Shown one piece after another: positions 34,506 through 43,102 of a DNA stretch of 53,818 nt. Numbering within the stretch: position 1 is the stretch's first letter; every line of letters starts with the position of its first letter. The stretch is taken from contig CAZUCY010000007.1 in assembly GCA_964618785.1 (NCBI GenBank), positions 1 through 53,818 on the forward strand, read 5' to 3'. Below the pieces are notes generated by a model, which worked only from the letters and a program-made list of their open reading frames with translations, was not told where the DNA came from and did no database searches. The DNA is from FEN-1297 sp964618785 (GTDB lineage: Bacteria; Bacteroidota; Ignavibacteria; Ignavibacteriales; Ignavibacteriaceae). A program made the position numbers and the translations under genes.

Positions 34506-35741
34506 TCAATTCACCGGATTGACAACCTTTCCGGCAAATATTATAGCGCCCGAATTCTTTTCCGTAATTAAAAATATAAACGGATGATCCACGCTAAACA
34601 CGGGATTTTCAATAACAAATTGTGCGCCAATACTGACTACAGTTACAGCGGCAGCTTCAGTGCCTTCTTCATCAACTTTAACATAAGTTTTATGAATAAC
34701 GTCCGTAATATATAACTTTAACGTTTTGCAGATATTTGAAAAGTCAGCGGAAAACGGATCAAAAGCATCAACCATACCAAGGTCAATCAATGATTTCATT
34801 AATGAAATATTATAGTTTACCTGAAATCTGGGCAGATATAAATTTATTTTCTGTGCTTGCGTCATACCCGCATTAATTTGATTAAGCATAGTTCCGTTCA
34901 CCGAGCTTAATAACTGATTTACATCTACGCTGTTATTAGGAAGAATTATAAGCATATTAAAGTTCCCATTGCCGTAAGGAATTTCAAGCGCCTGATAATC
35001 TAAACCTGCATAATAATTAAAATTATTTAGCTGGTTCATCATTTTGCATTGCACCACGCTGCCGTTTTGTAAATAAAACGGTCTAAGAGTTGTGAATGAA
35101 GTGTCAAATTTATATTCCCAAACTGCTTTAAAATAAATTGCATTTATAAGATACATTACTACTTCAGGCGGTATTATTTTACCTACGATTTGAGTAATCT
35201 TTCCATTGGTATTTTCACTTACCCAATTATTTATAATTCCAGGTGAAGCCGGATTAGTAAAGTCTAGGCTTTGAATATAAGCATTAAAATATTTATTATT
35301 TACACCCAGAAAATTTTGTTCAAAACTTACGCTTTGCCTGCACCATATAGAGTTTGCATCGGTAAATGTGACGGTGGGATCGGCTGTAGTTAAAATATTT
35401 TTTAGGTTCATATATGCCTGGTTCACTTGGGCTTGCGAATTACCGGAAAGCTGAAGCGTGTTCAACATTTGTGTATATGTCTTGCCGTTTGCACCGTTAA
35501 GAGTCATCCCAAGCGCTGAGGAAATACTTAAAGGCGATAGAAAGATATTACTATCTGCTTCCGAATTATTAATATCTTTTAACAGGTTTATACCGAAAAG
35601 ATTGGAAGTTAATGCTACATTTTTATCAAGAGGTGTTAAAGTTTTATTTGAAAACGGGTTAACAATTCCATCATGGCTGCTACAGCTAAAAGAAATTATT
35701 AAAAATGGAATTAAAAGCAAAGACGGGGATAATTTTTTCAT
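34506..35741 (-). CDS. serpin (serine protease inhibitor family) lipoprotein
   Basis: A 411-residue lipoprotein (I-S-F-S-C, lipid cysteine 20), of normal serpin length. Conserved blocks: N-I-F-L-S-P-L-S-I-S-S-A-L-G-M-T-L-N-G-A, N-A-I-Y-F-K-A-V-W-E-Y-K-F, A-L-E-I-P-Y-G-N-G-N-F-N-M-L-I-I-L-P, and the hinge V-D-E-E-G-T-E-A-A-A-V-T-V-V before the reactive loop, then V-D-H-P-F-I-F-L-I. The E-G-T-E-A-A-A hinge is that of inhibitory serpins. Counting from the hinge as in antitrypsin puts P1 near Gln/Val in S-I-G-A-Q-F-V; this is uncertain because the loop is about two residues longer. It would trap proteases at the cell surface. Single gene. Confidence 0.93.
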   Translation of the reverse strand: MKKLSPSLLLIPFLIISFSCSSHDGIVNPFSNKTLTPLDKNVALTSNLFGINLLKDINNSEADSNIFLSPLSISSALGMTLNGANGKTYTQMLNTLQLSGNSQAQVNQAYMNLKNILTTADPTVTFTDANSIWCRQSVSFEQNFLGVNNKYFNAYIQSLDFTNPASPGIINNWVSENTNGKITQIVGKIIPPEVVMYLINAIYFKAVWEYKFDTSFTTLRPFYLQNGSVVQCKMMNQLNNFNYYAGLDYQALEIPYGNGNFNMLIILPNNSVDVNQLLSSVNGTMLNQINAGMTQAQKINLYLPRFQVNYNISLMKSLIDLGMVDAFDPFSADFSNICKTLKLYITDVIHKTYVKVDEEGTEAAAVTVVSIGAQFVIENPVFSVDHPFIFLITEKNSGAIIFAGKVVNPVN

Positions 35742-35984
35742 AACTTTACTCCTGAAGATTCATTTGTCAAGTATTTTTATAATAACAATAAACCAAGTTT
35801 TATGCCAGAATCATTTCAAGAACAAATTGAGCTTTTATATAGACAAAACATTTAGTTTTTTTCAAAATTAGCATAATAGAATTTTATCCAGCTATTAATA
35901 TAAATGTTGTAATTATCAAATTCCTGATAGACTATCAGTTTTTTGATAATCAATCCTCCCTATCGCTTAAACCGGCATGCCTTC

Positions 35985-36225
35985 AGGTAAATCTTTATTT
36001 ATTCGGATCCCATGCAAAAGGTAATGCCAATGAGAATAGTGACATCGATATTGCCATCATTTCCGATAAATTTGAGGGTAGACGGTTTTGGGATATGAGA
36101 TGTTAAGAAAATATATAATTAGGTCTTCATTCGATCTTGAGATTCATCCTTATAAAACCGAAGATTTTACGGAAGACGACTCATTTGTAAAAGAAATAAT
36201 TAGTACAGGTCAAAAAATAATCTAA
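35985..36225 (+). pseudogene. broken MNT-type nucleotidyltransferase gene
   Basis: The frame from 35987 reads V-N-L-Y-L-F-G-S-H-A-K-G-N-A-N-E-N-S-D-I-D-I-A-I-I-S, the G-S-x-A-x-G-x(6)-S-D-I-D active site of small nucleotidyltransferases (MNT/antitoxin and aminoglycoside types). It stops at TAA 36104-36106. The end of the family then follows in another frame (D-L-E-I-H-P-Y-K-T-E-D-F, ending T-G-Q-K-I-I, TAA 36223-36225). The N-terminal ~30 residues are missing, so there are at least two lesions. No HEPN partner gene was seen. Confidence 0.65.
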
Positions 36226-36703
36226 AATTTTTGAATGACATAGAGTTTTTTATTCGTTGGAATAATAAGGAAACGTAAAGTTCGTAACTTGCTATACTGC
36301 ATACTATTTCCTTAAGAATATTTTTTCCGATGTTATTGTACCGGAATAGCACCTTCATTAAAAATTAATGAAAGTAAATATCTTTGACTCCACAATACCG
36401 CAATAATCTTTCCTTTGAAAACACCAAAACCTGTCATATTTACTATGGGCTGTATTCTGATTTTTTATAGGAAAATATTTTTGATTTTTAATGTATTTAC
36501 AGTGGTACTGATTGGAATTCCGGAACGTTTTATCTTAATAAAAACTTTTGACGAAAGAATATATTTTTTTTTAGAAAGTTTAACTTCCTTTTTTTAAGAT
36601 TTACATAGATTGAAAATATTGTAAGAAGTAACTAACTTAGTTAATCAACTTTTAACGGAAACAACATTATATTGCAAATAAATAATAACATCAGTAGAAT
36701 CTA
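36226..36703. other. gene-free stretch
   Basis: AT-rich, no supported gene. A 60-codon open frame from a TTG at 36415 is hydrophobic but has no ribosome site and no familiar pattern, so I leave it out. Confidence 0.4.
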
Positions 36704-37198
36704 ATGAGATTCTTGCACCTAATCAGCTTCATTATTATACTTTTCCTTCTGCCGGTATTGGCTAATGCTCAGCAAGGAGGCAAGCTGCAGGGAGCTTGGG
36801 AATTAGTTTCTCAGAAAATGGACGGGAAAGAGCATCCAATAGCGGGGAGGAAAATAAAACTATTAACGGCAAGTCATTTCGTTTGGGTTCAGCAAGATAA
36901 AAAACAGCTGGAAGAACTTCTTGCAAAAGGAACGCCGCATGATTCTGCGGTAGCGTATCATGATGGATCTGGAGCAGGTACTTACAAAGTATCCGGAGAT
37001 ACCTATACCGAGACGACTGAATTCTTCTACGACCCGCAAAACATCGGAACTTCAATTGAGTGGAAATTCAAACTCGAAGGCGATCTTTGGTATACTTCAG
37101 GACGATATGTACATTACAAAGATGGCAAGAAAATGGAAGATATCCTTTTAGAGGAAGTATGGAAAAAGATCGAAAAAAATAACAGGAGTATGAAATGA
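36704..37198 (+). CDS. secreted lipocalin-like protein
   Basis: 164 residues with a signal peptide (cut near LANAQQ). The mature part resembles the lipocalin-like/DUF4488-type small barrels of Bacteroidota: L-Q-G-A-W-E-L-V-S at the first strand, I-K-L-L-T-A-S-H-F-V-W-V, A-G-T-Y-K-V-S-G-D-T-Y-T-E, W-K-F-K-L-E-G-D-L-W-Y, ending L-E-E-V-W-K-K-I. The G-x-W motif near the start is the lipocalin hallmark. It probably binds a small hydrophobic compound or glycan in the periplasm; ligand unknown. First of four plus-strand genes. Confidence 0.65.
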   Translation: MRFLHLISFIIILFLLPVLANAQQGGKLQGAWELVSQKMDGKEHPIAGRKIKLLTASHFVWVQQDKKQLEELLAKGTPHDSAVAYHDGSGAGTYKVSGDTYTETTEFFYDPQNIGTSIEWKFKLEGDLWYTSGRYVHYKDGKKMEDILLEEVWKKIEKNNRSMK

Positions 37199-37281
37199 AA
37201 AATTTACTGGCTGATAGTTAATGAAGAAATTAAATATTTATATCGGGAAAAAATCAAAGCATTTATGGAGAAGAAGGAATC

Positions 37282-37866
37282 ATGAAAAATATTTTATTCA
37301 TTTTAATAATAGTACTGGGTACTAAAATGTTTGCACAACAGGTTGTAATATTCGAAAAGACAGAAGTGTGCTATTTGAATTCTGAAAACACATTTTGTAA
37401 ACAGACCAACCCGAAAAAAAATGATTTTCTTGAAAGCTTTAAAAAGGATAATACAAAATTAAACCCTTATGATTCCGAAGCGTATTTTGATACACCGCCG
37501 ATTGCATGGGGTAAAAAGGCATATGATTTCAAACTTGGAAGAATTGCTTATCATACTTCATTTCCCGGCGGATTTGTTGCCGATCTTTGGCTTAATAATC
37601 TTTTACCCAACCATGAATACAAATTGACACTTAACGGCAAGGTTGGTTTGGTAGGCAACGAACTGCTGACTGAGCCCGTTCCCGGTAATGAAAATGAAAA
37701 ATACTACGACTTCCTGATTGTTAAAACAGATTCCAAAGGTGAATACCATGCGAAGCTTGGTGTTTTTCTTAAAACAGGCGCTTATCATGTAAGGTTTTAT
37801 GTTAAAGATGCCGACGACTCAATAATAATTCTATATCACGATTATTTTAAATTCTCAGTAGATTAA
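37282..37866 (+). CDS. secreted protein of unknown function
   Basis: 194 residues, signal peptide (I-L-F-I-L-I-I-V-L-G-T-K-M-F-A-Q, cut near FAQQ), good ribosome site AGAAGGA. I do not recognise a family. The mature part looks like a beta-sandwich: W-G-K-K-A-Y-D-F-K, F-V-A-D-L-W-L-N-N-L-L-P-N-H-E-Y-K-L-T-L-N-G-K, G-A-Y-H-V-R-F-Y-V-K-D-A-D-D. The L-P-N-H-x-Y-x-L-x-L-N-G pattern is reminiscent of binding domains in secreted carbohydrate proteins. It lies 17 bases before the lactonase-like gene, so the two are probably co-expressed. Confidence 0.6.
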   Translation: MKNILFILIIVLGTKMFAQQVVIFEKTEVCYLNSENTFCKQTNPKKNDFLESFKKDNTKLNPYDSEAYFDTPPIAWGKKAYDFKLGRIAYHTSFPGGFVADLWLNNLLPNHEYKLTLNGKVGLVGNELLTEPVPGNENEKYYDFLIVKTDSKGEYHAKLGVFLKTGAYHVRFYVKDADDSIIILYHDYFKFSVD

Positions 37867-37883
37867 AAAATTAAATCACAGAT

Positions 37884-39068
37884 ATGACCTGTAAATTTTT
37901 ATCAACCTTTATCATATTATTTGCGATAGTATTTATTGGCGGATTTTTAATTAATGCTGAAACATTTCCGGATAAAGGAAATAATAACCATAATAAGCCC
38001 GAAGATTCAAGAGAAATTAAAGTAACTGATTATTTGCTTTACGTCGGCTCATATACTCCTAAAGGAACGGGAATTTCCATATATTCTTTGAACCCAGAAA
38101 CAGGCGTATTGAAATACTTAGGTATATCGCCTTCGGTTTCAAATCCATCTTATTTGGCAATCCATCCGAATAAGAAATGGCTTTTTTCGGTAAACGAAAT
38201 TAACAATGGAACTTTAAGCTCGTTTAGAATAAAAGATTCTTCAAAACTTGAAATTATCAATACTGTTTCATCAAACGGCGCATCGCCATGTTATGTAAGC
38301 ATTGATAATTCCGGAAATTATTTGCTTGCTTCCAATTATAACAGCGGGTCAGTGACTTCAGTCCCGATTAATCCTGATGGTTCGCTGGGAGATGCGGTTT
38401 CCATAATCCGGAATACCGGATCAAGCATTAATGAAGAACGGCAGTCATCACCCCATGCCCATTCAATAATTCCTTTTCTTTCCGGCAATTTTATTTATTC
38501 TGCCGATTTAGGCGCCGATTTAATTTATTGTTATAAAATAGTTAGTTCAACAGGACAATTATTAATGATTTCAAAGACTCGCATTACCGCCGGTTCAGGG
38601 CCGAGGCATCTTGTCTTTCACCCAAATAAAAAATGGCTTTACGAAATTAACGAACTAAAAGCCACTGTTGAGGCTTTCCTGGTTGATTCTGCATCAGGCA
38701 CATTAAGCTATTTGCAAACCTATCCTTTACTTAAATTAAAAGATGACGGCTCCCTTGCTGCCGATATTCATATAACAAATTCCGGCAGGTTTTTATATGC
38801 ATCGGTTCGTGATCCTGAAAATACTATTGCAGTTTTTTCAATTGATCAACAAATCGGCAGTCTTACTTATATTGGAAATACTGCATCCGGCGGCAAAACA
38901 CCACGGAATTTTGCCATCGATCCATCCGGAACATTCCTATTAGCCGCCAACCAGAATTCGGATAACATAACTATCTTTCGTATCGAACCAAATTCAGGCA
39001 AACTAACACAAGTTGGAAATGCAGTATATGTACCTTCACCGGTTTGCATAAAATTCATGAATCAATAA
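37884..39068 (+). CDS. 6-phosphogluconolactonase-like seven-bladed propeller (lactonase family), exported
   Basis: 394 residues. N-terminal hydrophobic segment (F-I-I-L-F-A-I-V-F-I-G-G-F-L-I), then a propeller starting Y-L-L-Y-V-G-S-Y-T-P-K-G-T-G-I-S-I-Y. The repeats have the Lactonase/YbhE pattern: P-S-Y-L-A-I-H-P-N-K-K-W-L-F, S-P-C-Y-V-S-I-D-N-S-G-N-Y-L-L-A-S-N-Y, S-P-H-A-H-S-I, G-P-R-H-L-V-F-H-P-N-K-K-W-L-Y, and T-P-R-N-F-A-I-D-P-S-G. Cytoplasmic YbhE has no leader, so the substrate here is likely a lactone in the periplasm, perhaps from the oxidoreductase encoded next; that is inference. Start lacks a ribosome site. Confidence 0.8.
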   Translation: MTCKFLSTFIILFAIVFIGGFLINAETFPDKGNNNHNKPEDSREIKVTDYLLYVGSYTPKGTGISIYSLNPETGVLKYLGISPSVSNPSYLAIHPNKKWLFSVNEINNGTLSSFRIKDSSKLEIINTVSSNGASPCYVSIDNSGNYLLASNYNSGSVTSVPINPDGSLGDAVSIIRNTGSSINEERQSSPHAHSIIPFLSGNFIYSADLGADLIYCYKIVSSTGQLLMISKTRITAGSGPRHLVFHPNKKWLYEINELKATVEAFLVDSASGTLSYLQTYPLLKLKDDGSLAADIHITNSGRFLYASVRDPENTIAVFSIDQQIGSLTYIGNTASGGKTPRNFAIDPSGTFLLAANQNSDNITIFRIEPNSGKLTQVGNAVYVPSPVCIKFMNQ

Positions 39069-39096
39069 ACTAAATTATTATACAAATATTAATGCT

Positions 39097-40104
39097 ATGA
39101 AAAAATTAAGAATTGGAATGGTCGGCTTCGGCTTTATATCTGATTGGCACTTGACCGGGTTTAAAGATAACCCGGATGCAGGGATTACGGGAATGTGCCA
39201 TGTTTTTTTTGGAAATGAAAAGCAAAGAGCAGTCGAAATGGAATTGCTGAAGAAAAAATGCTCGGGGCTTGGAATTAAAGCTTATAACAGCTTTGAATCT
39301 ATCGTTTATGACCCTGAAATTGATGCATTAATTATCGGCAGCATCAATCCTTATCACTTTGAACAAATTAAAGCTGCAATTGCAAATAGAAAGCACATCA
39401 TGGTTGAAAAACCTGTTGTCACAGATTTTAAACAGCTTGAGGAAATTAAACGACTTAGCGCTGAAAAAGGAATTAAAATTTTCCCTGCACACAACTTTGT
39501 TTACAGAAATGCTGTTCGAAAGGCAAAAGAAATTATTGAAGCCGGTAAATTGGGGCAAATAATTCACTCGTCTTTTATAGTTACTCATACAATTAGTGAA
39601 ACACATGCGACAGGTTGGAGGGCAAACAAAGAAATTGCCAGAGGAGGAGCATTGATTGATAGCGGACACCACCTGATTTATCAAGCACTCTATTTGTTAG
39701 GCAAACCCTCAAAATTACATGGATTTAAGTCAAATATGGTATTAAAAAACATGGATTGTGAAGATACAGCCCAGGTAAGTCTTATATATCCTGATGGTTC
39801 AATGTCTGTAATAATGCAATCGTGGACATCCAACCATGCTGAGATGATTAATGGTATCAGGATATTCGGGACACAGGGAAGTATAGTAATCTCAGATGCC
39901 CTATATTTTAATGACGAGAAAATTGATTCTGATGTTGAATATGCCGGTTCATTTGTAAACCAGGCTAAAGCTTTCTCTAATTACATTCTAAAAGACATAC
40001 CTCCGGTTTCAGGACTTGAAGATGTTCACGATACACTTAAAATTACCTTTGGAGCTTATCATAGCGCCGATACAGATACTATTATAAACTTTAGAACTAT
40101 GTAA
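39097..40104 (+). CDS. Gfo/Idh/MocA family oxidoreductase
   Basis: 335 residues: an N-terminal Rossmann fold (I-G-M-V-G-F-G-F-I-S-D-W-H), the conserved E-K-P block (H-I-M-V-E-K-P-V-V), and a C-terminal domain with G-G-A-L-I-D-S-G-H-H, where the Asp and His of the D-x-G-x-H motif act in hydride transfer. Family members oxidise or reduce sugars and inositols with NAD(P). It sits 28 bases after the lactonase-like gene; a dehydrogenase that makes a lactone followed by a lactonase is a natural pair, but one is predicted exported and the other cytoplasmic. Substrate unknown. Confidence 0.88.
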   Translation: MKKLRIGMVGFGFISDWHLTGFKDNPDAGITGMCHVFFGNEKQRAVEMELLKKKCSGLGIKAYNSFESIVYDPEIDALIIGSINPYHFEQIKAAIANRKHIMVEKPVVTDFKQLEEIKRLSAEKGIKIFPAHNFVYRNAVRKAKEIIEAGKLGQIIHSSFIVTHTISETHATGWRANKEIARGGALIDSGHHLIYQALYLLGKPSKLHGFKSNMVLKNMDCEDTAQVSLIYPDGSMSVIMQSWTSNHAEMINGIRIFGTQGSIVISDALYFNDEKIDSDVEYAGSFVNQAKAFSNYILKDIPPVSGLEDVHDTLKITFGAYHSADTDTIINFRTM

Positions 40105-40130
40105 TTTATTGTCCATAGTCTAAACTTCAT

Positions 40131-40158
40131 TTGACATAAAAATGAGTTCTTATATAAC
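40131..40158 (+). promoter_or_regulatory. sigma70-like promoter TTGACA-16-TATAAC
   Basis: TTGACA (40131-40136) and TATAAC (40153-40158), 16 bases apart, about 50 bases before the decayed URO-D-family gene. Probably the surviving promoter of that gene. Confidence 0.4.
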
Positions 40159-40206
40159 CGCCGCACCTAATTATATCCCAGCCGGTTTTTCAAGCATTTC
40201 GTTGTA

Positions 40207-40627
40207 ATGGAAGAAGCTGCAATTGGAGTCCGACTTAATTATTTTCGCGCAACCGATATGGACTTTGTTAAAGTTCAGTTTGAATAAGGTTTTTCGCAAA
40301 ACGATCAATTAAAACTGCAAAGGATTGGGTTAAGATTCCAAATCTTACCGAGAAATGTTCCGAACCACCACTTTACATTTTAAAGGCTCTCATCAAAGAA
40401 GCGAAGCCAGAGGCATTGATTATTCAGACACTTTATTCTTCTTATCAAATGGCAAAAGAAGCGGTTCCATGGAATCTTCTTGTGAGCATGTAAATGAGGA
40501 TGCAGAGCCGGTATGCAGAGATATGGAAAATATTATTCTTTCAAAAATGAATATTGTACACGATGCGGCACAATCAGGCTTAGAAAAGCGTCGTTTTTTA
40601 TTTATGTATGTGCTCATTCGAAGCTAA
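40207..40627 (+). pseudogene. decayed URO-D family gene
   Basis: From the ATG at 40207 the frame reads M-E-E-A-A-I-G-V-R-L-N-Y-F-R-A-T-D-M-D-F-V-K-V-Q-F-E and stops at TAA 40285. Family-like sequence goes on in other frames: K-D-W-V-K-I-P-N-L-T-E-K; P-P-L-Y-I-L-K-A-L-I-K-E-A; K-P-E-A-L-I-I-Q-T-L-Y-S-S-Y (stop TAA 40491); E-H-V-N-E-D-A-E-P-V-C-R-D-M-E-N-I. The order fits the start of URO-D-family proteins. At least three lesions and no C-terminal half. It runs into the end of the convergent UDP-xylose synthase gene. Different subgroup from the intact member at 26576. Confidence 0.6.
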
Positions 40628-41568
40628 ATGGAAAGCCTGAGTTTAAAATTATTAATTGTAATTTTTAATCCTTCGGTTCTGTTCACTTTTGGCTCCCATC
40701 CTAAAATTCTTTTAGCCTTTTCAATATCAGGCTGCCGCATTTTAGGATCGTCAACCGGAAGATTTTGATAAACAATTTTGCTATTTGAGCCGGTAATTTT
40801 TATTATTTCATCCGCAAATTCATTTATAGTAATTTCATCTGGGTTGCCTATATTAACCGGATCAGATTCATCAGACATTAGCAATTTAAAAATACCGTCC
40901 ACTAAATCCGAGACATAGCAAAAGCTTCTTGATTGAGAGCCGTCTCCAAAGATTGTTATATCTTCACCTTTTAATGCTTGCCCAACAAATGCCGGTAATG
41001 CCCTACCATCATTAAGACGCATGCGGGGACCATAAGTATTAAAAATTCTGACTATCCTTGTTTCAACTCCATGAAACCTATGGTAAGCCATAGTCAGTGC
41101 TTCCGCAAAACGTTTGGCTTCATCATAAACGCCTCTTGGACCAATCGGGTTCACATTTCCCCAATATTCTTCATTTTGGGGATTCACATTTGGATCGCCG
41201 TAAACTTCAGATGTGGAAGCAAGCAGCATCCTGGCTTTCTTTTCTTTGGCAAGACCGAGTACTTTATGCGTCCCGAGGGAACCAACTTTCAGAGTTTGAA
41301 TAGGAAGCTGTAGATAATCAATAGGGCTTGCCGGGGATGCAAAATGTAAAATAAAATCAACGCGCCCGGGAATAAATATATAATTTGTTATGTCATGTTT
41401 AAGAAATAAAAATTTTTCATTTCCCGAAAGATGAGATATATTATCCAAATTGCCTGTAATAAGATTATCAACACAAATAACTTTGCAGCCTTCCGCAAGA
41501 AGTTTGTCACACAAATGTGAGCCAAGAAATCCTGCACCACCCGTAATAACTGCCGTATAATCAAGCAT
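40624..41568 (-). CDS. uxs: UDP-glucuronate decarboxylase (UDP-xylose synthase)
   Basis: 314 residues, extended SDR. Rossmann loop G-G-A-G-F-L-G (10-16), catalytic S-T-S-E-V-Y-G (118-124) and Y148-x3-K152. The block E-E-Y-W-G-N-V-N-P-I-G-P-R-G-V-Y-D-E-A-K-R is the hallmark of UDP-xylose synthases, separating them from dTDP-glucose dehydratases. It makes UDP-xylose from UDP-glucuronate with bound NAD+. It is the last gene of the polysaccharide locus; 261 bases separate it from the GT2 gene. UDP-xylose (or the 4-keto intermediate) is probably another sugar of the same surface glycan. Confidence 0.9.
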   Translation of the reverse strand: MLDYTAVITGGAGFLGSHLCDKLLAEGCKVICVDNLITGNLDNISHLSGNEKFLFLKHDITNYIFIPGRVDFILHFASPASPIDYLQLPIQTLKVGSLGTHKVLGLAKEKKARMLLASTSEVYGDPNVNPQNEEYWGNVNPIGPRGVYDEAKRFAEALTMAYHRFHGVETRIVRIFNTYGPRMRLNDGRALPAFVGQALKGEDITIFGDGSQSRSFCYVSDLVDGIFKLLMSDESDPVNIGNPDEITINEFADEIIKITGSNSKIVYQNLPVDDPKMRQPDIEKAKRILGWEPKVNRTEGLKITINNFKLRLSI

Positions 41569-41829
41569 CTTATTTTCCCTTTCTTTTTTTGTAAATATCC
41601 ACCGTTACTAATATCTGCTTCCAAGCTGTATACGAATACAAAGTTAGTTATCCTAACAGATATTGGCAAGCTGAAAATTTAGATTTTAGTTAAAATTATT
41701 TAAAAAACAAAGCGAATATTCTTCCGGTAGACCAATCAATACCAGGCGCATAATTCTCATCAAATCTGAATTCCGGCACAACTATCAATAAATAAGAGGA
41801 TTTTTTCTAATTTAGTTATTTGAATTGTA

Positions 41830-42795
41830 CTATAAGGGCGTAAAGCAGTTAAATATTTTCCGGAAGATTAGAGTCATTATTTCAATAAAAATTATAAATG
41901 GGAATAATATTTTAGTAAATAAGCTAGTTGATTTATCTAAAGAAAGGGTAATTATACAGTTTAATAATCCTTTAATCCCTTTTTTTATAAAATATTCTAA
42001 ATATCTCCAAGGTTGTTCTTTTAATAGTTTAACTTCTAATAAAATTCTTTGAATATATGAAATACCTGGTAGTTTTTTGTAATTATCAAATATGTCAGGG
42101 ATAAGATTAGCAGAGCCATAATCTACATTGACAGATACCTCCATTTGAGTAATTGTGACAGGGTATTTGGTCATATGCCATGTTTTCCCTCGCAAACTAT
42201 TATATGAAACAAAAAAAACGAATGGGTATAAATTATTTACTTTTTGATTTAAATATGTCTCATATAAGTCTTTTCTGTAGTGAATAATTGCACTTAATTG
42301 TGTCCCTCTCCAAGAGTTTTCTAAACAATTTCTAAATCCTTTACAGTATAATTTAGATATTTTATTATAATCCCGACCAGGTTTAATTTCTCCTGATTGG
42401 AAAAGGGATTTTGTTGCAGGTATTACACAAAAAATACTTCCATCTGTTTTCAACTTAGGTAATATATAATTTAAATATTCTTCATCAAGATAATCATCAT
42501 CACCTAAGTACATAATGAATTTGCCTTTTGCTTTTTTTAAAAGGAACAGGCAGTTAAAAATGGGTCCCATGTTTTGCTTTTGGGAATATAGCCTATAGTT
42601 TAGATAATTAAAATCAAAGCTATTTATCATATTAAATGTATTATCTTCAGAATTGTTATCTGAAATAATTATTTCAATTTCATTTTTTAAATTATTATCA
42701 CTCAGAATAGATCTAGTTATACATAAGTTTTTATAAAGAAGAGTCGATCTATTATAAGTAGGAATCAATATTGAAAGCAGTAGTTCGTATGGCAT
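41830..42795 (-). CDS. family 2 glycosyltransferase (abequosyltransferase-like)
   Basis: 321 residues. GT2 fold: L-S-I-L-I-P-T-Y-N-R-S at the first strand, I-I-I-S-D-N-N-S-E-D-N-T, and the metal-binding Y-L-G-D-D-D-Y-L. The C-terminal 60 residues are hydrophobic and basic, suggesting membrane contact. The pattern S-I-x-I-P-T-Y-N-R with D-N-x-S-x-D-x-T is shared with abequosyl- and paratosyltransferases, which transfer CDP-3,6-dideoxyhexoses to O-antigen; this fits the CDP-sugar genes upstream. The assignment to that sugar is inference. 307 bases without a gene lie before it. Confidence 0.8.
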   Translation of the reverse strand: MPYELLLSILIPTYNRSTLLYKNLCITRSILSDNNLKNEIEIIISDNNSEDNTFNMINSFDFNYLNYRLYSQKQNMGPIFNCLFLLKKAKGKFIMYLGDDDYLDEEYLNYILPKLKTDGSIFCVIPATKSLFQSGEIKPGRDYNKISKLYCKGFRNCLENSWRGTQLSAIIHYRKDLYETYLNQKVNNLYPFVFFVSYNSLRGKTWHMTKYPVTITQMEVSVNVDYGSANLIPDIFDNYKKLPGISYIQRILLEVKLLKEQPWRYLEYFIKKGIKGLLNCIITLSLDKSTSLFTKILFPFIIFIEIMTLIFRKIFNCFTPL

Positions 42796-43102
42796 ATATG
42801 ATTTTGGGGAATACTCAATATAAGTTTTAGATGGCTAAATTCAGGTTTAGAAGATAACTTGCAATTTTATTTGTTTGGTTTTATAAATCAATATCTTAAT
42901 AATATATTCTTGACTTATAATAAAAAGAATAAAGAGTAGGCGGGATAAAAAAACTACGTGCTCACTAATTCGCTTGCAAATAAACTACTTATTCATAGTT
43001 GATGATATAGTTAATTTAAAGTAGCTGAAGAATAATTTATAGTAATTTTAATAAATTCAAAACAAATAAATTAATTTTATCTATTTAATCATCCACCTAT
43101 AT
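42796..43102. other. gene-free AT-rich gap inside the polysaccharide locus
   Basis: No gene, repeat or clear promoter found. The gap may mark a lost gene or a second promoter for the GT2 gene. Confidence 0.4.

Noticed and set aside
36415..36597. Hydrophobic 60-codon open frame from a TTG
   Set aside because: No ribosome site, no recognisable pattern, AT-rich sequence that gives hydrophobic codons by chance.
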